A stretch of 64,000 bases of DNA from Narthecium ossifragum (Eukaryota; Streptophyta; Magnoliopsida; Dioscoreales; Nartheciaceae), in NCBI GenBank assembly GCA_963920575.1, contig OY986965.1, positions 23,554,829 through 23,618,828 on the forward strand. Reading direction: 5' to 3'. Shown here one piece after another: positions 45,835 through 58,655 of this stretch (position 1 is the stretch's first letter; each line of letters starts with the position of its first letter). The position numbers and the translations under genes were made by a program. Below the pieces are notes generated by a model that saw only the letters and a program-made list of their open reading frames with translations, was not told where the DNA came from and ran no database searches.

Positions 45835-45886
45835 GCCCCCGTTTGGCAATGGGGGTAAGAACTAGGTTAAGGCGGTTGGCACCTTA

Positions 45887-48720
45887 TGTCACGCCCCGAC
45901 CCAGAAAACCCATCCGTATCGGGACGTGAGGGTCCTGAACTCTAAATCAAACGGCGAAAGCCTCCCCTTTTAAACATCAATTTTAAACCTGGTGCATGAT
46001 TACAATATTCACAATTAATTTAAACTATCCTATCAACAAATCATAATACAATTTAACTTTAAAAAGATATAATAATGATTCAAGTCATCAAGTACAACAA
46101 TCTCTAATCAATTTACATCAAATTGAAATACAAATATATATCTCCTTCAAATTACAATTTATACATTTAAAGCTGTACATCAAATGAATAGAACAAACTG
46201 ATGATATCCTCGATCTCACGCACCACCAAGGGGAGTGCCGCCTCCAACACCGCAACAACCTGAAAGAGAAGGGACTGCATCGACCTGCATCGCCGATGCA
46301 GCCCAGGTAGGAGTGAGCAACAAAGCTTGCTCAGTAGGGTTCTCCTCTACGTCACTCACAAAGGAAGGGAAACAACAACAGTGTTGTCCTCCAGCCTAAG
46401 TCTAAAGGATGCCACGGGTCCCATAACCCACCGATGTCCCAAGGGTTCCTGTCATGAAACCTCTCTCCTGAACATGTTACCAGGAGGACCACGGAAACAG
46501 TAACATGCATGCTCTAACCCTTACCCAGCAGGGATACCACTGCCTGGGGACCACGTCGGGAACTCCTCGGTTGCATCCTTAGCACTTGGCCTTGGAAGAC
46601 AACACGACCTCTAAACCTCAAACAAAGATTCAAGCCGACTATCGCAATCCTCAATCATCAGAGATTCAGATCGACAATCACACCCTAATCCTGACTACCC
46701 AGCCCCGGCCCTAGGGCTAGATCCGGGCTACCCGAGAACCCCGGATCAATGATCGAAACCATCGTCTACCACCTAGCCTGATGCTTCTAATGCAAACAGA
46801 TGCATGCAATGCTCAAGCACAGAGATACAGGAATAGCAGCATGCAACAATATGCCAAGACACCATACACGGGCTAGGCGAAGCGTCAAGCTTACCGGAGG
46901 GTAAACATGCATAAAGCAGATAAAGGTTAAACTACAATTATACAATATTATAACGGCGCCCACGGACCGTTAGCAAGCAATTTCTACAACGGGGGCACAA
47001 CCCCGGCCACACAGATAATAATCAACCACATATAAGGCACACCCTCTGCCATTTAATTAGCTAAACATCCCAAGGGGCACAACCCCCTTGGTTCAACCAC
47101 AAGCTAAATATACATATAAATAAGCATGACATGTGATTAATTGCTAATTAAACAAGGATGATTTATACCTAATTAGACATGCCGAAAATCAAACAATTAA
47201 TCATCTAAAAACAACCAATTAGAACATGCTAGCCATCGAGATCTCTAGGAATACCAATCACATAAATCCCGAAGAATCAAACATGATAAAACATCAAAAA
47301 TCCATAAAAAAAAACACTATTCATGACTGGCGGTCGATCAACGGATCGACCGTGAAAAATCTAATGTTGACGGTATCGATCAACGGATCGACCGTGAGGG
47401 GTTATTTCGCTATTTTTCGGGCTCACGGTCGATCCACGGATCGACCTTAAAGAAGCTGAGGTTGAAGGTCGATCAACGGATCGACCGTGAGAGCTTATTC
47501 TGCTGATTTTCGGGCTCACGGTCGACCTTGGAGACCTCACGGTCGACCGTGGAGACCGCGACGGTTGATCCACGGATCATCCGTGGCACTATTCATCAGC
47601 AAATCTGCTCCGACACAGTTTCGTATAAAAATCGCCAAAACTCGTAGAAAAATCGTAAAAATATGAAATCAATTGGGTTCGAAAGTAGACTCATAGATCT
47701 ACAACTCTTATCTCTCATAAAAATCCAAGATTATTCATGTACAAGCCGGAAAACTCGCCGCAAGCCGGTTGTTCTTCAAGAACAGCAGAAAACCGGAAAT
47801 CCGAGATTTATCTTGCATAAATCCTACTGAAATCTTAACCAAAGTTCATGAAACTTAAATCAGAGACTAAATTAAGCAACATGCATTCAAAAACATAATT
47901 TCATCAAGATCTAATGGCTAGATCTAACTAAACCCATTAATTAACTCATGTAGGTAGAACACCTACCGGACTGCGCATTCCTCGGTTGATCCCTCGCAAA
48001 CCAGCCACCAACGAGGTTCCACACCACACCAGGAGTCTTCCTCTCATTGTCACGAATCCAACAAGCTTTCAAGCTCCCAAAATGGTGGGAGGAGGAGGGA
48101 GAACGGAGAGAAGAAAGCTGGCTGCCCGGAAAGAGAAACAGAGCAAGCTCTGCTTGCGGGAAGAAGAAACAGCCAGGGAGAAGAAGAAGAGAAGGGAGAA
48201 GAGGAAGAGAAGAGAAGGAGAAGGAAGGTGGGGGAGAGGGTGAAGGAGAGGACCTCTCCTCTCCTGCTCTCCTGACAAAGGAGGACGAAGGAAGCTCACC
48301 TGCCCTGCGCAGGTTCAACTGCTCTGCACAGTACCCGGACCGATCCAAGTAGGCTGTCGAGCGATCGATAGTTATCGAGCGATCGATAGCGGTCGAGCGA
48401 TCGATAGCGGTCGAGCGATCGATAGCGGTGACCGCTCACGGGCCGCCAGCTGCCCAAAAGTAGGCTTCTGCGTGCCCGAGCCGGGATCTTCCGATCCGGG
48501 CCCACCTAGCCATTCTAAACAAACACTAACACAAACAAGGTCAGTGTGTGCAACGCGGGTGTGAAACTGACCACCAGGGAGCATATTTACCAAAATGCCC
48601 CTGGGGTCAAAAACAGCGATGCGATCAACCGATCGCATCCCAGGGCCAACCGAGCCAAGCCACAAATCCATACCCTCGACCTAACGCGGTCGGACCGGGT
48701 TGGAGGTACGGGTCCTCACA
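45887..48720 (-). repeat. 3' LTR of the inner Tekay-like element (2834 bp)
   Basis: Nearly identical to 53131-55990, with scattered single-base differences and one fewer 18-bp palindrome unit. It contains hairpins of the form CGGTCGATC and GATCGACCG (47331-47585) and the unit TCGAGCGATCGATAGCGG in tandem (48357-48429, four units including one variant). ORFs in the GA-rich part (about 47986-48352) are low-complexity. Confidence 0.92.
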
Positions 48721-49539
48721 ACCTATTACCCTTAAAGAAATTTCGTCCCGAAATTCAAGGGTAGGGCCGGAAAAGAAGAATCAACTAGTCCTAGTGGCAC
48801 AAATGCCCACGCAAGGGAAACTACCTGCTGGGGTGAACAGTCGGGGAAACTCCCGTCGCACGCGATCCTCCTGCCCCCACGTCAAGCCCTCTGCACCATC
48901 ATGCCTCTATCTGATCATCACCAACAGTACCGATCTGCATCTCAGCCTCGGCTCTCGTCTGCCCACAATCTGCACTAGCTGCTCTATGTAGGCGACGTCC
49001 TCCTCGACTATGATGTCGTCGTGTCTGATCATGTGGGACGGATACTGACTGTACTTCCTCAACACCGAACATGTGACAGTAGAACACGCCACTGACAAGT
49101 GCGTGAATAGATCTGATCTGTAAGCAAACTCTTTGCTGCCAGCTGTGAACTCTAACGGCTGTCACCTCTGACCTGATCTGCACTAACCTGTCTACCTCAA
49201 AGGTGCAATGCTGGTGCTGAGCCGTCAACTGCGAAAGTAGGCAGACTCCGCCATGAGGATGTGCTCTCGTCGGCTGACGTCTGCATCAATAACGCGTGCT
49301 CTAAGTACGTCACCATGGATCTGAATGGTCCTCTCTGAACGTCTGCCCGTCTGTACCGTGAGATGCTGTGTTGGAAGTCAACGATGTGATCATCGGCTCC
49401 TAAGAGCTGTACTGGAATATGTCTGTGATCCTGGAATCATGTTCCGGAGTGATGAAAACTGAAGCATCACGCCATCTGATCACCTCTCTGACATGTGAAT
49501 TGCTATGTGGCACACATACTCATCACATATGGTATATGT

Positions 49540-49755
49540 GCTGATCTGACCTCTGCATATGGTCTCTGAATCTGACCTCTGAATCTGATCTCTGCATCTG
49601 GTCCTGAATCTGATCTCTGCATCTGATCCCTGAATCTGATCTCTGCATATGGTCCTGAATCTGATCTCTGCATCGGATCCCTGAATATGATCTCAGCATC
49701 TGGTCCTGAGTCTGATCTCTGCATCTGATCCCTGAATCTGATCTCTGCATCTGGT
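49540..49755. repeat. CTGAATCTGATCTCTGCATCTG minisatellite
   Basis: About eight imperfect copies of a 25-26 bp unit built from CTGAATCTGATC and TCTGCATCTG, within the decayed interior of the inner Tekay-like element. The ORFs across it (49503-49760 minus) are simple repeats. Confidence 0.8.
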
Positions 49756-52700
49756 GTCAACCGAGCTGATGACGAAACTCATGATACACCTCCATGCCTC
49801 CTGGATGAACAGCAACAGGAGAGGAGTGAACCTCACGTAGGATGTCCTCCTGCAACTCTGGACCTACTACTCCACCTCTGGAGTACAATCAACTGTCTGC
49901 TAATGCCGTCAGGAATCTCTATAGGCTCGATGTCGTCATCGCTCCACGCCGTCATGGTCCTGGTACAGACTCTCGGAGTAGGGCCGCCTCGGCCTCCGCC
50001 TCATATGGCCTCTGCTCTCTGCCAACTCCGACTGATCCTCTGTGCGAAGGAATCTTCAGAAACACTCTTCCAGGAACTGAGAACTCCAAAGATCATCGCC
50101 TCTGACCTGAGTAGCTCTCTCGTCTGCTCTGTGCTAATCTCTCTGAGGGTTGTCTGATGACGTCTGGAATGGGGGATGGTGACTCAACAACCTCTGTTGA
50201 GTAATCAAAAGAACGGCCCGAACTGGCGTACTATGCCTCGAATGGTACAGCATCTGTCTGGACTGATGGCTGCTGAAGAAGGCAAACTCCAACAAAGGAA
50301 GATACTCCTCTCAGCTGCCTCCTGCAATCTGGTGATGACGTCCGCCACGGTGTGCTTCCGCTCCCACTCTGATACTGGAAGGGGCTGCTATGGATCCGCC
50401 GGATCTGCAACACTGCTAACGAAGCACAATCTGCGGTCTGCTGATGCTGTCCAGCTCTCAGTCACGTGCCCGGTACCAACCGCAACATGGGTCTCCACGA
50501 GTTACGGATATATATACCCTGGGTCTACACCACTCTGGCGGGAGAGCTGGGATGCTGCAACCACCAAAGAGGAAGTCATCTGGAATCTGATCCTCGAAAC
50601 CCGATCCAACTAACTGTCCATCTCCGATGAGCTGATAATCTGCCAAATCTGCTCTAGCCTCTCTAGCAACTGCTGGTGGCTATTACCCTTAAAGGCACTG
50701 ACGCAGTGACTTTAAGGCAAAAGCTCCGGTCTCCTGGCCACTCTGGTCAACGGTCCCGCAATCTTGGAGATGCTCCTACTGAATCTCGAACACCATCTTC
50801 GACCTCTGCCGTCACACATCTGTGTCGAGCCCAGCTGAATCAACTGAAATGTCTGCCGCTGAGACTGCCTGTCGGTCGAAACCTGCCTCTGAAGGCCAAC
50901 ACCTTGAGCTGGGAGCCAAATAATGCCGATACACCCTCGGCAGCTGCGATGCAAACGCCCAACATCGCTCGTGCTCCTCCGCAACGCGCTAGTAGGTGTG
51001 ATGCTGTCGACGACGCCACTGCAACTGATCAGGATACGGCCTGAAGATCCTCTACATCACATCTGTGAGGATTGCTGGTGCGTCTGTCAGACCAAACGGC
51101 ATCACTGTGAACTCGTACAGTCCGTACCTCATACGGAAGGTTGTCTCTGGGATGTCGCAGTCCTGAATCCTCAGCTGGTGTAGTCGATGCGAATGTCAAA
51201 CTCTGAAGGAGTCGACAAGTCTCTCAATTGCTAATCCATCATCATTACACTGCAGCGGGCGTATACTTTGTGCTGCAACACTGTCCAGCTTTCTGAAGTC
51301 TATGCATCTGTGGAGGGAGCCATCCGCTCTGAGAACCGGAACACACTCTGAGGCAATACACCTGGGCGGAAGAAGTCCCGAGCTACTGACTCGGCCAACT
51401 GAGTCCTCGACTCTTCAAATGCTGCTAGCATCCACGTGCGAACTCGCAACGCTCAAAACCGCCCAAAGGAAACTCGACTTCGAGCTCGGTGCCCCACGAA
51501 GGCGACAATCAGAAAGCTCTTCAGAAAGGACAGCTGCACAAACAACAACAACAACACGAGGGAAAGCTGCTCTCCGGAGCACCCTCGAAAACAGCGGGGA
51601 GGGAGTCCACCACAAGATGGTGAACAAACCCCAGCTCTCGACAACCAGAAGGCGCGCCAACCAGCGACCTTCAACGAGAGCGAAACAACGCCGTCAGGTG
51701 TACCCTCGACACCTTCCCACGGCCAAAGAAGCACAACTCGGCACGCAACCAACCGATGCAACCGAGAAAGCCGTCGAACCCCAACGTGTACCACACGTGG
51801 GCGACGGACACCTAGAGGTCTCCAACCTCTAGCAAACGCCCCGACAAGAGCAACCAACCCAAGCTCTTGTGCCAATCAGTAGCTACTCCCAAAGCCACAC
51901 CTGACTCCAGTCCCAAGCCAACACGGCTACACGGGGACAAGTCACAAGGGTGAAACACCCAGAGCCACAAGGAAATCGCAAGCTGCGAGAAGCTCCGAAA
52001 GCTGAAGGCTGAAGCTGAAAGTCGAAGCTGGCGGCTCTGAAACTGGCTGCTGCTGAAGCTACCATCGGGAATCTGAATTCCCGCGTCTGCCCAAGGTACC
52101 TGCCCCAACTGAGGCACTAGTCCACCGCTCTGGCCCACGCCGTGTGTCACGCCCGACTGCTCTGCGGTAAACGCCCAGCGTCCCTCGCAACCAGCACCGT
52201 CGGCGGAAAAGACCCACAACGGCTAGCACTCGAGCACCCGGTGGAACACCTCTCAGTATGGCGGTCCAGGCTACCTCTCAAAGGACCGGCACGACGCTGC
52301 TGCTGCCACGGCTGTCGCTGATGCTGAAACCACTGAACTCTGCCAACGGCTACCATGTCGTTCCTCAGAAGCAGAAACGACAACCCCGAAACTCACCACG
52401 ACCACCGACCAACAGTACGGTGTCAACCCTCAAGTCATCTGTCTCAGTATCCGGAGTACAGTCTAGGGCGTCCCCCGCTGTCGCTCCAGCATACCGAGCC
52501 AGGTGATCCAACCAACCCGCGTGCTGCCACGCGGGGCGAGTACCAAGAACAGAGGAAGGTACTCCCAACTACACCACCCTCCAAGGGTAGAAGCCAAAGA
52601 ACAGTACGCGAACTGTTCTCAACACACAACTAACAGTGTCCCTAGTGGCCCTGACAATCGCCACTACGAATCGCTTCTTGGGAAGGCAAGAAAACAAAGG

Positions 52701-53115
52701 CTTCCCAAACAAGCGATACTCCAGGATGTCCAAAACATCCAGGATCCGGGACACCTCCTTCAATCAGTCCTCTACTGTCGAAGGATCTCCAACATCGCCC
52801 CTGGACCACAACGGGTCCACCTCTCAGGATTCCAAGAGTACAGAGGCAACACACGTCCAATCCCCTACTCGCTCATCTCCAGCACGGGGGGAGACTGTCA
52901 GGCGAGGGAACGGACGACACCGGCGTGCATGCACATCTCCTCCTGAGACGTCATGTCACAGCCGGAAAACAACGAAACAAGTAACAATCAATAAAGCGGA
53001 AACATATCACACAATCGCAAACAGCCATGCAAGGATGTTCTAGACCTAGAACTATCCCATTCCACACTCAAAACCTTAACCGCAAGCCTAATCCTATCCC
53101 TGGGACCTACAGCCT

Positions 53116-53127
53116 GCTCTGATACCA
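53116..53127 (-). promoter_or_regulatory. Primer-binding site (initiator tRNA-Met) of the inner Tekay-like element
   Basis: On the minus strand TGGTATCAGAGC starts three bases from the 5' LTR end, identical in placement to the site at 24232-24243. It is intact although the coding region is destroyed. Confidence 0.9.
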
Positions 53128-53130
53128 AGT

Positions 53131-55990
53131 TGTCACGCCCCGACCCAGAAAACCCATCCGGATCGAGACGTGAGGGTCCTAAACTCTAAATCAAATGGCG
53201 AAAGCCTTCCCTTTTAAACATCAATTTTAAACCTGGTGCATGATTACAATATTCACAATTAATTTAAACTATCCTATCATCAAATCATAATACAATTTAA
53301 CTTTAAAAGGATATAATAATGATTCAAGTCATCTAGTAAAGCAATCTCTAATCAATTTACATCAAATTGAAATACAAATATATATCTCCTTCAAATTACA
53401 ATTTATACATTTAAACATGTACATCAAATGAATAGAACAAACTGATGATATCCTCGATCTCACGCACCACCAAGGGGAGTGCCGCCTCCAACACCGCAAC
53501 AACCTGAAAGAGAAGGGACTGCATCGACCTGCATCGCCGATGCAGCCCAGGTAGGAGTGAGCAACAAAGCTTGCTCAGTAGGGTTCTACTCTACGTCACT
53601 CAAAAAGGAAGGGAAACAACAACAGTGTTGTCCTCCAGCCTAAGTCTAAAGGATGCCACGGGTCCCATAACCCACCGATGTCCCAAGGGTTCCTGTCATG
53701 AAACCTCTCTCCTGAACATGTTACCAGGAGGACCACGGAAACAGTAACATGCAGGCTCTAACCCTTACCCAGCAGGGATACCACTGCCTGGGGACCACGT
53801 CGGGAACTTCTCGGTTGCATCCTTAGCACTTGGTCTTGGAAGACAACACGACCTCTAAACCTCAAACAAAGATTCAAGCCGACTATCGCAATCCTCAATC
53901 ATCAGAGATTCAGATTGACAATCACACCCTAATCCTGACTACCCAGCCCCGGCCCTAGGGCTAGATCCGGGCTACCCGAGAACCCCGGATCAACGATCGA
54001 AACCATCGTCTTCCACCTAGCCTGATGCTTCTAATGCAAACAGATGCATGCAATGCTGAAGCACAGAGATACAGGAATAGCAGCATGCAACAATATGCCA
54101 AGACACCATACACGGGCTAGGCGAAGCGTCAAGCTTGCCGGAGGGTAAACATGCATAAAGCAGATAAAGGTTAAACTACAATTATACAATATTATAACGG
54201 CGCCCACGGACCGTTAGCAAGCAATTTCTACAACGGGGGCACAACCCCGGCCACACAGATAATAATCAACCACATATAAGGCACACCCTCTGCCATTTAA
54301 TTAGCTAAACATCCCAAGGGGCACAACCCCCTTGGTTCAACCACAAGCTAAATATACATATAAATAAGCATGACATGTGATTAATTGCTAATTAAACAAG
54401 GATGATTTATACCTAATTAGACATGCCGAAAATCAAACAATTAATCATCTAAAAACAACCAATTAGAACATGCTAGCCATCGAGATCTCTAGGAATACCA
54501 ATCACATAAATCCCGAAGAATCAAACATGATAAAACATCAAAAATCCATAAAAAAACACTATTCATGACTGGCGATCGATCAACGGATCGACCGTGAAAA
54601 ATCTAATGTTGACGGTCGATCAACGGATCGACCGTGAGGGGTTATTTCGCTATTTTTCGGGCTCACGGTCGATCCACGGATCGACCTTAAAGAAGCTGAG
54701 GTTGACGGTCGATCAACGGATCGACCGTGAGAGCTTATTTTGCTGATTTTCGGGCTCACGGTCGACCTTGGAGACCTCACGGTCGACCGTGGAGACCGCG
54801 ACGGTTGATCCACGGATCATCCGTGGCACTATTCATCAGCAAATCTGCTCGGACACAGTTTCGTATAAAAATCGTCCAAACTCGTAGAAAAATCGGAAAA
54901 ATATGAAATAAATTGGGTTTGAAAGTAGACTTGAAAGTAGACTCACAGATCTACAACTCTTATCTCTCATAAAAATCCAAGATCATGGATGTACAAGCCG
55001 GAAAACTCGCCGCAGGCCGGCTGTTCTTCAAGAACAGCAGAAAACCGGAAATCCGAGATTTATCTTGCATAAATCCTACTGAAATCTTAACCAAAGTTCA
55101 TGAAACTTAAATCAGAGACTAAATTAAGCAACATGCATTCAACAACATAATTTCATCAAGATCTAACGGCTAGATCTAACTAAACCCATTAATTAACTCA
55201 TGTAGGTAGAACACCTACCGGACTGCGCATTCCTCGGTTGATCCCTCGCAAACCAGCCACCAACGAGGTTCCACACCACACCAGGAGTCTTCCTCTCGTT
55301 GCCACGAATCCAACAAGCTTTCAAGCTCCCAAAATGGTGGTCGGAGGAGGGAGAACGGAGAGAAGAAAGCTGGCTGCCCGGAAAGAGAAACAGAGCAAGC
55401 TCTGCTTGCGGGAAGAAGAAACAGCCAGGGAGAAGAAGAAGAGAAGGGAGAAGAGGAAGAGAAGAGAAGGAGAAGGAAGGTGGGGGAGAGGGTGAAGGAG
55501 AGGACCTCTCCTCTCCTGCTCTCTTGACAAAGGAGCACGAAGGAAGCTCACCTGCCCTGCGCAGGTTCAACTGCTCTGCACAGTACCCGGACCGATCCAA
55601 GTAGGCTGTCGAGCGATCGATAGTTATCGAGCGATCGATAGCGGTCGAGCGATCGATAGCGGTCGAGCGATCGATAGCGGTCGAGCGATCGATAGCGGTG
55701 ACCGCTCACGGGCCGCCAGCTGCCCAAAAGTAGGCTTCTGCGTGCCCGAGCCGGGATCTTCCGATCCGGGCCCACCTAGCCATTCTAAACAAACACTAAC
55801 ACAAATAAGGTCAGTGTGTGCAACGCGGGTGTGAAACTGACCACCAAGGAGCATATTTACCAAAATGCCCCTGGGGTCAAAAACAGCGATGCGATCAACC
55901 GATCGCATCCCAGGGCCAACCGAGCCAAGCCACAAATCCAGACCCTCGACCTAACGCGGTCGGACCGGGTTGGAGGTACGGGTCCTCACA
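53131..55990 (-). repeat. 5' LTR of the inner Tekay-like element (2860 bp)
   Basis: Minus-strand start TGTGAGGACCC at 55990 and end GGGGCGTGACA at 53131. It carries the hairpin group at 54571-54827 and five 18-bp TCGAGCGATCGATAGCGG-type units at 55609-55698. Confidence 0.92.
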
Positions 55991-57117
55991 CCTTAACCCC
56001 ATTCTTACCCCCAAACGCCATAGGGTTAAGTTTTTGAGTTAAACATGAAAATGGGGTTAAGCTTCTCTCTCATTTACACCCATCACATGTATTCTAATAT
56101 TATTTTGATGATGCCAATATTTGTTTTACATGATGTGGATCAATTATGGACTAACACGTAGCATGTGGGACCCACATATATTAATATTTTATTATAATAA
56201 TATGTTATTGATATTATTTAATATACTACGCATAGGAAATTGTTTTTACGCCCTTTGATTTTTTTCCGTGCTTCTAAAAATACATGCAAATATTTTTATG
56301 ATGGGATTAAAATGTCTATGTGCGTGGTAACAATTTTTGTGCGTGTTTGTTTTTTTTCGTGTAAATATTTTTGTATATATTTTATTAGCCCATAAATATT
56401 TTTATGAGCATATAAAAACTTTTACGCATGCATAATATTTTTTTTTATATGCCAACTGTATTAAATAATATTATTCATATGTTATTATAATAAAATATTA
56501 ATATAAGTGGGTCCACATGCCACATGTCACATCATGATTGGTCTACTTCATGCAAAAGTATTTTATTTTATATTTATTTTCATAATAAATATTAAATTAT
56601 TATTATTATATTAATATAAGTGGGTTCGAATGGGGATGCATTGATGTGTACAAACATTATTTTATATTATTTTAATAATAAATAATAAAATATTATTATT
56701 ATATTAATATAAGTGGGTTCGTATGGGGATGCATTGATGTAATATTATATATTTTATACACTTCACGTACAAACATTTGAATTAACTTAGTAATTAATTC
56801 AAATGTTACAATGTTAACCAACTAGCATACCCAAATATTATATATTTTTTACACTTTACGTAGATATATTTAAATTAATTTAATAATTAATTTATATATT
56901 ATAATCTTAACCCACGAGCTTATCTACTATTATAATATTAAATATTTTATACATTTTTTCATTCTTATCCTTATCCAAAGCTTAACCCACTAACTTACCC
57001 CTGTTTCTAAGCCAAACGCCAAAAATAGGTTAGGTTTACCCCATTTCTTATCCCCACTTTTTTACCCCTAACCCCCTTAACCCTAACCCCCTTAACCCCC
57101 AACCAAACAGGGGCTTA

Positions 57118-57455
57118 TGGGTCACATGATACTTCCTTAGCAACGCCTCCACAGTTCGATTGCAAAAGTGCGTGCCTCGATCACTTATGAAAGCTCTTGG
57201 AATTCCAAACCTAGATAATATGTTAGACTTGATAAAATCTGCAACAACTTTAGAATCATCAGTCCTGGTAGCTTTAGCTTCTATCCATTTTGAAACATAA
57301 TCAACAGCAAGTAAAATATAAACATAACCGAAAGATATACGGAACGGATCCATGAAATCGATGCCCCAAACATCAAAAATTTCGCAAAATAATATGGGGG
57401 TTTGTGGAATCTCATTCTTTTGGGATATATTACCTGTCTTTTGACAATTCTCGCA
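57118..57455 (-). pseudogene. integrase N-terminal part (minus-strand Athila-type)
   Basis: In frame after a TGA at 57456-57458 it reads [20 protein letters not shown] (zinc-finger end), then the catalytic core [12 protein letters not shown] (first Asp) and [20 protein letters not shown] (second Asp), ending at KYHVTHK where the PIF/Harbinger-like element starts. The ORF drawn to 57048 carries a tail read from the transposon. Confidence 0.85.
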
Positions 57456-58313
57456 TCACTTACAAAAAGAGTATGAATATCGAAATAAAGATGGCCAATA
57501 GAAACCACATTCTAACACTTTTCTTGCCGTTCTCTTCACTCCAAAGTGACATCCACAAGCATAAGAATGACAAAAAGTGACTATAGAAATAATTTCTTTT
57601 TCAGGAACGCACCTTCTTATTACTTGATCTGCACAATGCTTCCATAAATATGGGTCATCCCACACATAGTATTTAGCATCACTTTTGATCTTATCTCTTT
57701 GAGCCTTAGACAAATCAGAAGGTAACATATTAGTAACCAAATAATTCATAATATTTGCATACCAAGGTAATGTCACAATTGCGGAGAACAGTTGTTCGTC
57801 AGGGAATGTTTCCTGCAGACGAAGTTCATCATCCACATGAATTAAACGACTAAGATGATCTGTGACCCTATTTTCTGTTCCTCTTTTGTCTTTTATTCCC
57901 AAATCAAATTCACTCAAGAGATGTATCCATCGTATTATTCTCGGCTTTGCCTCCTTCTTCGTCATTAAATAACGAAGAGCTGCATGATCAGAGTAAACAA
58001 TGACTTTAGTACCAAGTAAATAAGACCGAAATTTTTCTAAATCAAACACAATGGCTAAAAGTTCTTTTTCAGTTGTAGAATAATTTCTCTGGGCATCATC
58101 CAAAGTCTTGGAAGCATAGTAAATTGTGTGAGAAGCTTTTCCAATCTTTTGACCCAAAATCGCACCTACTGCATAATCACTCGCGTCACACATTATTTCG
58201 AAAGGAACGCTCCAGTCAGGGGGTTGAATAACTGGGGTAGAATTCAACAATTCTTTCAGTTTATCAAATGCCTTTTTGCATGCCTTATCGAACTCAAAAA
58301 CCATGTCCTTTTA
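57456..58313 (-). pseudogene. RNase H and integrase zinc finger (minus-strand Athila-type)
   Basis: RNase H motifs are present: [46 protein letters not shown] and VTDHLSRL. The integrase start [20 protein letters not shown] and [20 protein letters not shown] follow. Bounded by TAA 58311-58313 and TGA 57456-57458, both in the same frame as neighbouring parts. Confidence 0.86.
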
Positions 58314-58655
58314 TAACAATGTACATAGCGGTAATGCTATTTTGGAGAAGTCCTTAATGAATTTTCGGTAAAAACCTGCATGTCCAAGAAAAGAACAAAC
58401 TTCCCGCACACTAGTGGGATAAGGTAAAGATTGAATAACATCAACTTTAGCTTTATCAACATCAATTCCTTTAGATGAAACAACATGACCCAAAACTATA
58501 CCTTGTTCAACCATGAAATGACATTTTTCAGAATTTAACACAAGACTAGTTTCTTTGCATCTTTGAAGAACAAGTGTAAAGTTATGTAAACAATTATCAA
58601 AGGAGTTTTTATAAACTGTGAAATCATCCATAAAAACTTCTTTGATATGTTCAAT
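58314..58655 (-). pseudogene. RT C-terminal part (minus-strand Athila-type)
   Basis: Opens with the catalytic FMDDFTVY and continues LVLNSEKCHFMVEQGIVLGH and SFLGHAGFYRKFIKDFSK. The upstream RT is in another frame: an indel near 58640-58655, between SIFSD and the MDD box, breaks the protein within the active-site region. Confidence 0.85.

Larger units (their letters stand above)
48721..53130 (-). pseudogene. Decayed gag-pol interior of the inner Tekay-like element
   Basis: Only short matches to the element at 14700-26624 survive. They include the C-terminal chromodomain-like segment (48907-49098, IRHDDIIVEEDVAYIEQLVQ), an RT-RNase H connection scrap (50712-50984, SRSISKIAGPLTRV) and RT sequence encoding the [14 protein letters not shown] region near 51060-51180. 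Numerous indels scramble everything between. A minisatellite of about 25 bp units occupies 49540-49755. No functional protein can be made. Confidence 0.75.
45882..55995 (-). mobile_element. Complete Tekay-like element with decayed interior, CCTTA target duplication
   Basis: LTRs at 45887-48720 and 53131-55990 are flanked by CCTTA at 45882-45886 and 55991-55995. The primer site beside the right LTR sets the minus orientation. The interior is 4410 bp and lacks any long ORF. It lies inside the PIF/Harbinger-like element. LTR termini (TGTGAGGACCC to CGTGACA on minus) show it is a relative of, but distinct from, the element at 14700-26624. Confidence 0.92.
45832..57117. mobile_element. PIF/Harbinger-like non-autonomous element with TTA target duplication
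   Basis: The terminal inverted repeats are GCCCCCGTTTGG (45835 on plus) and its partner CCAAACAGGGGC ending at 57114, flanked by TTA at 45832-45834 and 57115-57117. Removing it rejoins the integrase exactly through the HVTHK to VSTAYHPQ junction. Without the later retroelement insertion it is about 1.17 kb, AT-rich, with repeated ATTAATATAAGTGGGT blocks and subterminal inverted repeats (GGGGGTAAGAA and TTCTTACCCCC), and no transposase. Orientation is undetermined. Confidence 0.78.

Noticed and set aside
47986..48352. Lys/Arg/Glu-rich ORFs in the inner Tekay-like LTRs, also at 55238-55604
   Set aside because: Low-complexity GA-rich LTR sequence read in several overlapping frames; no domain and no support as a protein.
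50176..53043. Multiple 100-180 codon ORFs on both strands of the inner Tekay-like interior
   Set aside because: They do not correspond to the degraded gag-pol frame and have no domain; they are by-products of loss of stop-rich composition in GC-rich decayed sequence.
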